Below the pieces are notes generated by a model. It saw only the letters and a program-made list of their open reading frames with translations, was not told the DNA's origin and did not search any database. A stretch of DNA of 64,000 nt. It comes from Lineus longissimus. Taxonomy: Eukaryota > Nemertea > Pilidiophora > Heteronemertea > Lineidae. Below are positions 58,201-64,000 of this stretch, piece after piece. The position numbers and the translations under genes were made by a program. The stretch lies in assembly GCF_910592395.1 (NCBI RefSeq), contig NC_088324.1:7156953-7220952 (forward strand), written 5' to 3'. The number at the start of each line of letters is the position of its first letter. The stretch's first letter is position 1.

Positions 58201-61200
58201 ATTAAACTACCTAGGGTTAAGGTTTAATTTTTGGCCGGGTCTATTTGGCAAGCCGCTCGCCGAACAGGCATCTTTTTTTGACCTGTTTGGAGAGCCGCTT
58301 GCCAAACAGCACTAAAAAGCCACCCTGTTCGGCCAGCCGGGCTTGCCAAACAGGTAAAAAATCTACCCTGTTTGGCGAGCTGGAGACTTAACTTTAATAT
58401 TAATGAGTTCAGCTCTCCATTCAGGACAAGAAAAAGTCGCTGTTTGGTAAGCCGGGTAAGTAGTCACTTCCTAAATGTTTTATATATTTCACGACTTAAA
58501 TGTTTATTGTCAATAACCTACTCTGCGCATTTGCACTTTATTGCATCATCATTGCGTTATTGTACGTTTGAGTGGTCAAAGTATTTTTTCTGGACCACCC
58601 CATATTGACAGCAATTGTATGTTGATTTTAAAAATGAATCGGTTAGAAATATAGTTCAAGGTTTTTTTGATATTGCAAACAATGTTGAATTGAAATTTTG
58701 CACCTGTATTTTCAGCGATGTATATTAATGTTAAAATCAGTTAAATTGAGTTTGAGATTTTTGATATAGTGCATTGCTTTACTACATGTATAATGCCTGC
58801 AGAAGTTCGGAACAAATTTCTCCGCTCAATATATACATGTACATAGTAACATACCGTACCTGCACTATTCAGCCGGTTTAGGCGCGTCTGTTTCATAAAG
58901 GCCTATTTGACGTACATCAAAGCTAGGCATTTTGTAAGGTGCGCATTAACCTGCTAAATAGCGTTGACGCGGTATTTATATTTTTTCAATTTTGTTTTAA
59001 AAGGCCGGGTCTATTTGGCAAGCCGCTCGCCGAACAGGCATCTTTTTTTGTCCTGTTTGGAGAGCCGCTTGCCAAACAGCACTAAAAAGCCACCCTGTTC
59101 GGCCACCCGGGCTTGCCAAACAGGTAAAAAATCTACCCCGTTTGGCGAGCTGGAGACTTTACTTTAATATTAATGAGTTCGGCTCTCCATTCAGGACAAG
59201 AAAAAGTCGCTGTTTGGTAAGCCGGGCTTGCCAAATAGTCACTTCCTTAATTTTTTATCAGTCACAGTGTTGCATTCGTCCAATAAGAACATGCAGCATA
59301 ATTGGCGTGTATGTTCTCCTTTAACGGGACTTTGCGATATTGGAGCCTTATTTGTCAATGAAGTGATAACAGAGAATGCAGTTCGTCCCATTTTGAAATT
59401 CATGCAATTCAAATATTTAAAATCTGCCAGTAACATGTGACTACCATTGTTATGTTCACAGGCTCGCATCTATGAATATATTGACTCTATTTGCAGTATA
59501 GATTATATTGACATCTGGCGCAGGCATTCGTTAAAAATTTGAATTTGTAATTGAATTTAAAAAATTTCCAATTGCGGAAATATAACAAAATATAAATTTC
59601 AACATTGCCCCGTTTTGTAGATCGATATACATATCGAATGAATACCAAGTTTAATCAAATTCGTATTTATGATAACCGCACTACGGCATTGTGTACCAGT
59701 GGATTTCTATTTAACTGGACCACAAGTGATTACAAACGGTGTATATACATTCTCAAATTCCTGGCCATACAACGTCTCAATGAATATTTGGCGCGAATGG
59801 GTTTTTCAGATTTTTTAAGCTAGCACCACTATAAGTATTTTACAACTGCCTGCTAATCCGGAACTTGCAAACAAATAAGTAATTTTCAAGTTCCCTGATG
59901 TTGTCTTTCTGAGTCAATGTCTTCTTCAATCTTGACGAGGTACGCGATTTGAATAAGTCGGCGAAGGTAGTGGAAATATCTGGCTGCGTTTTTTCTGGAC
60001 CACCCTGTATAGCGGGGTTCGTTTAAAGACAATAATACAGAACTCTAAGCTGGGCCAGAATTCTTTTAACTGCGAATAATGGTTACAACGAGAGTGTTAG
60101 CTTTTGTGGTTTGCTACTATTAAGCCAACTATGGCCGTCTTATCGACGCGCAATTAAAGACCACCCTCACATGATTTCAGGTCCGTTTTAGCCGTGTCAT
60201 CGATAAGAGTTATGATATACAATAGCATGCAATCCATTTGATCTGGCAGCTGGTTGGGTTGAATTTTAAGGGTCTATTTTTTAATTCAATTATGCATGTA
60301 CAATAATATAGAAGGTTTATTCATTTATGCGACCACGCTAATAGAATAAGTGATAATTGAAGCATTAATTGAAATGAAACAGCTGTATATTTGGCATATA
60401 ATTATGATGGCGTGTATCTCTGATATATCGGGCTACTCATAAAAACAGCCTGTCTTTAAGAGTTGTATATTTAAGACAGAGTCGCACAGAAAAGTTACTG
60501 AATATTTGTAATCTAGGATCAACTGATATAGATATATCTCACATAAGTTTCAGGAGGGCTAATTTTTCTAAGTGTCAAAAACGTCTGCGTTGTACATATA
60601 TATCTTTATTCGTACACATTGGTACAATCAAAGTGCAGGGGTGCATTACAGTTGATCGTTCATGACAAATAATTTAGCAGTACTTGTAGCCTACTATAAA
60701 GAAATAAGCGTGGCACACAAACTACAAATACTGAGTAATTTACAGTCCTACATGTTGTGTTTTGTACTTTGTGTCTCAAATAAGTAATTTCCAATCAGTT
60801 TAATCCTTTTAATCAGGACACTTCTTTATTAAGGACAATACCTATCAGTACCGAGGGGAATCGTTGCCAGAGAGGTCGCACTGTAGTTTTCTTTGATGGA
60901 CTCACCGTTTTCGAAGCCTCATTTAGGTTATTCATGTAGATAGTGATGTTATCCTTGTCCAGGCTCCCTCTGTAGATTACATGCGGGCATTCCTCTCCCT
61001 CTTTACGCTCCTTGCACAAGAACACATATACTTTTGATCGTTCCTGTGCCTCGAGGGGTACATAGAACCTAAAGGAATGATTTCTTATAATAATGCCCGA
61101 CTCAACAATAGCTTTTTCCGGTGAAGTTGCAACCGCAGAAAAACACAATGTTCGGATTGGCGGGTATTTGAGAACGCAACTTACCAGCTAGCTTGGTTGG

Positions 61201-61907
61201 TTGGAAGTATAGCGGGAGAATGATCTAAAGCCTGATACCGCACTAGCGGGTAAAATCATCAAATAACTCGAAACGTGAGGCAATTTATGCGAAAAGGACG
61301 CAAGTTACGATTCTAGAAGTATATAACAACTTAACTAAAGGCAGGCTCGACATAGCAAAAATAGCGCGCAGTCTATGCAGCAAATTCGTTTTCAGACTCA
61401 CCTCGCTTTTTCAAATGTGTCTTTGTCTGTGATCATAACGAATGCAAAGTCGTTGAGATGGGGGTAGGCTGCTTCAACGAAAGCCCTGTGTTCTGGAAGG
61501 CAGAGGTTTTTTATAATAATTCGCCGCAAATTTGCAGACTTTAAAAAAAGCAGACAGTGGTTGCATGGAATTGATACCAAACTGGAGTCATTAGTTGTCT
61601 CATTATAACCACGAGGGTGGAGCTAAAATGTAGACCAAAACCGAGACCAGCATTTTAGCTCCACCAGATGTGGAGAACACAACAAATGATAAATGACAAA
61701 CCGGGCACAAATCTTCGTTATCATTAGTACCAGGAGCCAACATTACAATAGTTATCCGTCGTTAACTGTGACGCCTTCTTACCTGGGTCTCCAAGATATT
61801 GAAAATATCCAAAAAGGACATTCGCCTTTCCTCGATTCTCCGCCAAGATACGATCATCCATTTTCTGTGCGTTGTTAATGATAGGCAAGCGTTTGAAGGC
61901 GTTCAAA
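49136..61907 (-). CDS. ER-luminal thioredoxin-fold protein, TXNDC16/ERp90-like (5' partial, 16 exons)
   Basis: Sixteen exons on the minus strand join in consistent phases to give at least 681 residues ending HEEL, a KDEL-type ER retrieval signal. Several regions look like thioredoxin folds: VGVLTVDTDHPDLIKSTEEI, DVPTLVVFYTK, HFPSIRLYQSGREPIIYRG, GGDVFFAYGTGDVANV. None has a CxxC active site; at the expected place after LVVFYTK the chain continues YDTASMAFL. A CX6C (CFDWTDVC) is present. Multi-domain, redox-inactive PDI relatives such as TXNDC16/ERp90 (roughly 800 residues) match best; other PDI-like chaperones are possible. The N-terminus with its signal peptide was not found: the first visible exon starts inside a codon. 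Exact orthology is inference. Confidence 0.72.
49617..49703. mobile_element. Family C element, 87-bp short copy
   Basis: CAGGGTGGTCCAGAAA to CTGGGCCACCTTG, flanked by TA on both sides. Confidence 0.65.
49944..50051 (-). CDS. TXNDC16-like gene, visible exon 15
   Basis: YVMPDTKWKPLSEGYDFIEK then the charged linker KAEKEPKEEEVPD. The intron before it holds the 583-bp tandem duplication. Donor GTAAGC. Confidence 0.78.
50231..50662. mobile_element. Foldback element family B (MITE-like)
   Basis: Left end CAGTAGGAGGCC and right end CCTCCCACTAGTG are imperfect inverted repeats; the arms extend over more than 120 bp (TCCGAC/GTCGGA and GGTCGGATTTCTA/TAGAAATCCGACC). Non-coding. A second copy lacking the outer left end is at 50830-51245. 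Confidence 0.8.
50247..50829. repeat. 583-bp tandem duplication, copy 1
   Basis: From TCTGACGTCTTAATGG to GATAACGTTCAAA. By eye identical to 50830-51412. It contains a foldback element and lies in an intron of the TXNDC16-like gene. Confidence 0.93.
50830..51412. repeat. 583-bp tandem duplication, copy 2
   Basis: Same sequence as 50247-50829 with no difference seen; a TC microhomology is present at the junctions. Confidence 0.93.
51596..51689 (-). CDS. TXNDC16-like gene, visible exon 14
   Basis: GNVFMPEKLKFTVEGIKDWM, MSVASGKEAPV: the C-terminal helix of a thioredoxin domain. Acceptor TTTTTCAG, donor GTAAGT. Confidence 0.78.
52214..52304 (-). CDS. TXNDC16-like gene, visible exon 13
   Basis: CIEFGSIGLSVLHTYQPKAS, VPAIALLNLNM: a cis-proline strand pair. 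Acceptor ATTTCAG, donor GTCAGT. Confidence 0.72.
52998..53152 (-). CDS. TXNDC16-like gene, visible exon 12
   Basis: VELTVASLPKIYARKKPMVM, YFGDDTDAEYKALALLAG. Donor taken as GTGGGT because it gives the phase needed by the next exon. Acceptor CTTTCAG. Confidence 0.72.
53828..53957 (-). CDS. TXNDC16-like gene, visible exon 11
   Basis: CDGMTPCLIVLLPNEPKKIV, KIDGILNAKKLTDDIQAYRL, ending PTL. Two Cys with five residues between. Acceptor TGTGCAG, donor GTAAGT. Confidence 0.75.
54218..54302 (-). CDS. TXNDC16-like gene, visible exon 10
   Basis: DISVVKKVADSFGGDVFFAY, GTGDVANV: helix followed by a core strand of a thioredoxin fold. Acceptor GTTCCAG, donor GTAAGT. Confidence 0.75.
54653..54786 (-). CDS. 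TXNDC16-like gene, visible exon 9
   Basis: VVQMGSPLEITCPEKAKSFM, LKMDATIAVGLSNAAG. Acceptor CCTTCAG, donor GTAGGG. Phase 2 in, phase 1 out. Confidence 0.75.
55562..55784 (-). CDS. TXNDC16-like gene, visible exon 8
   Basis: Second half of that domain: FTRVNCFDWTDVCTAQKV, HFPSIRLYQSGREPIIYRGM, LDGEAVINFVK. The FPS/T cis-proline region and the final Gly-rich strand are typical. CX6C is visible. Donor GTAAGT. Confidence 0.82.
56153..56314 (-). CDS. TXNDC16-like gene, visible exon 7
   Basis: Ends ITALTDKTFSLITSRDVPTL, VVFYTK, the first half of a thioredoxin domain up to where the active site would start. Acceptor TTCGACAG, donor GTAAGT. Confidence 0.8.
56750..56864 (-). CDS. TXNDC16-like gene, visible exon 6
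   Basis: NPIHMEHKFSEANVIQYTRK, QIEEYQAVVRAETDEIKD: a long charged helix closing a thioredoxin domain. Acceptor CTTCCAG, donor GTAAGT. Confidence 0.75.
57129..57204 (-). CDS. TXNDC16-like gene, visible exon 5
   Basis: A 76-nt exon TDHPDLIKSTEEIKKPGFAI, KRRGNE found because the phases of its neighbours did not fit without it. Acceptor ACATTCAG; donor GTTGGT is weak. It restores phase exactly. Confidence 0.65.
57549..57709 (-). CDS. TXNDC16-like gene, visible exon 4
   Basis: FDIPRDGNHDVLKHLKIHVA, YLFYDKQSKEMVKQTAEKLR, GVVGVLTVD: the strand-helix-strand pattern of a non-catalytic thioredoxin fold. Preceded by an intron of about 3.2 kb packed with repeats. Donor GTAATT. Confidence 0.75.
57911..58149 (+). 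repeat. Direct repeat D, copy 1
   Basis: About 240 bp, nearly identical to 59729-59968, including CACCACTATAAGTATTTTAC and GAGGTACGCGATTTGAATAA. Confidence 0.85.
58233..58471 (+). repeat. Dispersed repeat family A, copy 5
   Basis: Full-length apart from a loss of a few bases near the end (AAGCCGGGTAAGTAGTCAC). In the large TXNDC16-like intron. Confidence 0.9.
58472..59002 (+). repeat. Composite repeat, locus 2 (tail plus leader)
   Basis: Begins with the tail found after copy 4 (ATTTCACGACTTAAATGTTT to GTGGTCAAAGTATT), fuses to TTTTCTGGACCACCCC and the leader, then enters family A copy 6. Copies 5 and 6 thus form a tandem one-and-a-half unit. Confidence 0.8.
59003..59247 (+). repeat. Dispersed repeat family A, copy 6
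   Basis: Full-length; preceded by the same leader (TTTTTTCAATTTTGTTTTAA) as copy 4. Confidence 0.9.
59729..59968 (+). repeat. Direct repeat D, copy 2
   Basis: Matches 57911-58149 at an offset of about 1,819 bp and runs into the family C right end at 59966, so D may be the inside of a larger family C element. Confidence 0.85.
59966..60007. mobile_element. Family C element, right end only
   Basis: TGCGTTTTTTCTGGACCACC followed by CTG and then TA, matching the right end of the 40540 element. Confidence 0.6.
60906..61068 (-). CDS. TXNDC16-like gene, visible exon 3
   Basis: RFYVPLEAQERSKVYVFLCK, then CPHVIYRGSLDKDNITIYMN and ending EASKT. Acceptor CCTTTAG, donor GTGAGT. Two Cys eight residues apart. 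Confidence 0.75.
61402..61492 (-). CDS. TXNDC16-like gene, visible exon 2
   Basis: Phase 1 in, phase 2 out. EHRAFVEAAYPHLNDFAFVM then ITDKDTFEKA. Acceptor CTTCCAG, donor GTGAGT. Confidence 0.75.
61616..61665. mobile_element. Family F short hairpin copy
   Basis: GGTGGAGCTAAAATG and CATTTTAGCTCCACC flank a 20-bp loop. In the TXNDC16-like intron. A partial arm also occurs near 40166-40190. Confidence 0.65.
61783..61907 (-). CDS. TXNDC16-like gene, visible exon 1
   Basis: Encodes LNAFKRLPIINNAQKMDD then ILAENRGKANVLFGYFQYL. Acceptor ATATCCAG, donor GTAAGA. The first base completes a codon from an upstream exon that I could not locate. Confidence 0.75.
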
Positions 61908-61979
61908 CTGGATATGGGAAAAAAACCGGTAATTGATTAATTCATTTTGGAAGGTTTTTGTAAAAGAGTTCATCACTTT

Positions 61980-61995
61980 GAAGCGCCAATTCTAC
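61980..61995 (+). repeat. Target-site duplication, left copy
   Basis: GAAGCGCCAATTCTAC, identical to 62317-62332 on the far side of the LINE fragment. Confidence 0.85.
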
Positions 61996-62316
61996 TTGAC
62001 CGAAAAGACGCTACTACCATCTACCGTCTAAGAACAGGCCACTGTGGCCTACGTGGGCATCTTAAACGTATAGGAGTAAGAGACACAGCAGAATGCCAAT
62101 GCCAGACAGCAGTGCAAACACCAACGCACATCCTACAGGACTGTCCCCTGTACCAGGATTTACGAGATAGATTCTGGCCTAAAAACACGAAAGTCGAAGA
62201 AAAGCTGTGGGGAACACAGCCGGATCTTCACGCGACAAGCCGCTTCCTCTCCGCCACAGGACTGAGGTTATAGTTTTACTTAGGCAGGTTGAACGCTGAA
62301 GAAGAAGAAGAAAGAA
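61996..62316 (+). mobile_element. 5'-truncated non-LTR retrotransposon (LINE) fragment
   Basis: The frame up to 62273 encodes the C-terminus of a LINE ORF2: TTIYRLRTGHCGLRGHLKRI, ECQCQTAVQTPTHILQDCPL. The Cys-x-Cys, His, Cys set is the zinc-knuckle-like end after the RNase H region in I/Jockey-type elements. A (GAA)n tail follows. It is flanked by a 16-bp target-site duplication. It lies antisense to the TXNDC16-like gene. Confidence 0.8.
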
Positions 62317-62332
62317 GAAGCGCCAATTCTAC
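62317..62332 (+). repeat. Target-site duplication, right copy
   Basis: GAAGCGCCAATTCTAC directly after the (GAA)n tail, identical to 61980-61995. Confidence 0.85.
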
Positions 62333-63431
62333 ATGAATGTGTTTTCCCAAAAAAGGGTGGTCGGGTTCTTTGCCGAAAAAATATATTTGAGTTTGTTTAC
62401 TTGTATCCCATGTAGAACCTCCTGGTGATATTCTTATCGTATTCTTAGTTTAAATCCTATTCAGTTTCGAGAATATTTCTAAACCCTTTCTAATAGAGCA
62501 GAGATCGGGCCTATAATATGTGTGCAAGTCACGTGCCTTGACCTCTTAAAAATGATTTCATTGCAAACAAGTTTCATGTACATATACATGTACAATATGT
62601 ATACACGGTTCTTGTGAAATCCTTCACTTATTAGGTTTTTAACAGTTTAGTCGTAGGATGTGTCAGGTATTAGCATTTGATTGGTGTGTGTATTATTGTG
62701 TTGTAAGAAAAGATGCTGTTTGAGACGTTTATACTCATCAATCCAATATACATGTATTGCTAAAACAATATTTTATCTGTGAGTTAATGGGGTGTTTTAG
62801 TTATTTTCGTTCAAGGAATTGATTAGGAGCTGGGGGTATTGGTTGCCCCCGAAAAATCGCGGCAGAGCCGATGTTTTGGTTTACATTTCAGCTCCAACCT
62901 CACTGACAGTGAGGTATCAATTCGTATTCTAAGATATCCCAAATTAAACAACAAAAAATGTGGTCTTAAATACTTTTTGACAACTTCCACATTTTGCACC
63001 GACCCAAGCGGTTATGGCCGCCAATTCTAAAATACCTTGGTACCGTAAAGTCAACTTTTAAATGGAAAATGCATAAGCCTCGTTCTGAGAGCGGAGTGTT
63101 TTGGACACGCAACCAAGATGCTCTACCAAAGTTCCCTCGGGTTGCACTAAAATGTGGAAACCATGCACACGTCACGTCAATGGAATTTCAGCTCACTTCA
63201 GAAGTTTGAGGCTCTCAAAACACTGCTTCAAACACAAATCAGCCAAGGAAGCATCAACCACCCTAAGTTTTTTAATGAGCACTACACATATTTGCCGAGA
63301 AAAACGCTCCAAATAGCCCATTTGCGCGGATTTTAGCATCACTTGAGCGAGCCGAAGCGGACTTCCTATGCGCGCTGTACAAAATGTACATGTCTCATTT
63401 TCTGTAACGTTGCCGTAACATAATGTAAACA
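62333..63431. other. Stretch without recognised gene
   Basis: The missing first exon or exons of the TXNDC16-like gene could be here or beyond the window; I could not identify them. Some TACATGTA motifs near 62580-62600. Confidence 0.5.
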
Positions 63432-63530
63432 ATGGCGCTACCGGCGCTCCGGCCGGGCCGGCGATGGATGGAATTTGCCAAATTCGCACTTATTCAAGTT
63501 ATTTTCGTGGCCTATCTTTTTAAGTTTGAG
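63432..63530 (+). CDS. Possible first exon of a membrane or secreted protein (3' part outside the window)
   Basis: ATG in a strong context (AAACAATGG) opens MALPALRPGRRWMEFAKF followed by the hydrophobic ALIQVIFVAYLF, a signal-anchor or signal-peptide profile. A GTATTT donor candidate follows at 63531, after which the frame stops. The start is locally GC- and CpG-rich, unlike its surroundings. No later exon is visible in the last 470 bp. Family not recognised. Confidence 0.35.
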
Positions 63531-63542
63531 GTATTTTAGAAT

Positions 63543-63714
63543 AGAAATTGAACACTCGGCTTCGGACCTTGGTTGAGTTACCAAGACACTCTCGGGTGGA
63601 GCTAAAATTTCGTCCAAACCCTCGCCTGTCGGCTCGGGTTTGGACTGTATTTTAGCTCCACCCTCGAGTGTCTTGGTAACTCAACCAAGGTCCTCCGCCT
63701 CGGGTTCAATTCCT
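63543..63714. mobile_element. Foldback element with GGTGGAGCTAAAAT arms (family F)
   Basis: Left arm GACCTTGGTTGAGTTACCAA and right arm TTGGTAACTCAACCAAGGTC are perfect complements; inner arms GGTGGAGCTAAAAT/ATTTTAGCTCCACC follow. The match continues outward imperfectly. Confidence 0.75.
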
Positions 63715-64000
63715 TAAACCATAATCGTTGAACCGTATAGTGCATTTACACTGTAAAGTGCGTTTCGTTCTAAATTCAGGTGTTTTAGAATTTCTGACGA
63801 CTTAAATAATATGCCCTATGTATTTATACCTCGAATATCGAAAAACAAATCACTGCCATCTCACAATTCAGATTTGTACCAATTTCTGAAAGTTATGCGA
63901 TTGAGACTTTGTGGCCTCAAATTATCTGAGCTCCGACCATAGCAAACTATCTTCACCTGACTACATCCACCTATTTTTATTGGAAAAGCTGTCAAATGAC
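63715..64000. other. Window end, nothing seen
   Basis: AT-rich sequence without coding signs; probably intronic if the exon at 63432 is real. Confidence 0.4.

Noticed and set aside
62389-62430. Short minus-strand exon candidate upstream of the TXNDC16-like gene (YDKNITRRFYMGY)
   Set aside because: Phase and a GTAAAC donor could fit, but it is very short and has no independent support.
63193-63489. 98-codon minus-strand frame at 63193
   Set aside because: No family features; its start overlaps the more protein-like plus-strand frame at 63432.

Overview
This is a 64 kb window of animal nuclear DNA. Genes are split by GT-AG introns, the sequence is AT-rich with many TACATGTA-type motifs, and foldback DNA elements and a truncated LINE lie in introns and intergenic DNA. 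It looks like a marine invertebrate, most likely a lophotrochozoan (mollusc, annelid or brachiopod); the exact group cannot be fixed from the sequence alone. Collagens joined to EGF-like domains have been described, as I recall, from brachiopod (Lingula) shell matrix, which would fit.

Layout. 1-7630: no recognisable gene, only repeats and one weak ORF. 7632-40097 (+): a single giant gene, reconstructed here as 33 exons whose splice phases all agree and whose coding length is 14,898 nt (4,966 codons, no remainder). It encodes a 4,965-residue type I membrane protein: signal peptide, an unrecognised N-terminal globular domain (about residues 26-191), an almost continuous Gly-X-Y region of about 4,318 residues (about 200-4517), a run of EGF-like modules (about 4519-4858), one transmembrane helix (about 4889-4908) and a short polar tail. 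The triple-helical part is built from variants of [15 protein letters not shown] and has only about five prolines. 40098-45762: no gene, several dispersed repeats. 45763-46836 (-): an intronless rhodopsin-family GPCR. 46837-49135: no gene. 49136-61907 (-): sixteen exons of an ER-luminal protein with thioredoxin-like folds ending in HEEL, most like TXNDC16/ERp90; its 5' end was not found. A 5'-truncated LINE with target-site duplication sits just upstream of its first visible exon. 63432-63530 (+): a possible first exon of another gene running out of the window.

The main discovery candidate is the collagen: a membrane-anchored, nearly proline-free triple helix about four times longer than a fibrillar collagen chain, rich in Thr at position Y and in KGD/KGE pairs. 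It shows clear layers of recent internal duplication: 603-bp twin exons, a 234-nt repeat inside one exon, a 126-nt repeat inside another, and an alternating two-exon EGF unit. Function (cuticle, shell matrix, adhesive or other extracellular material) is inference.
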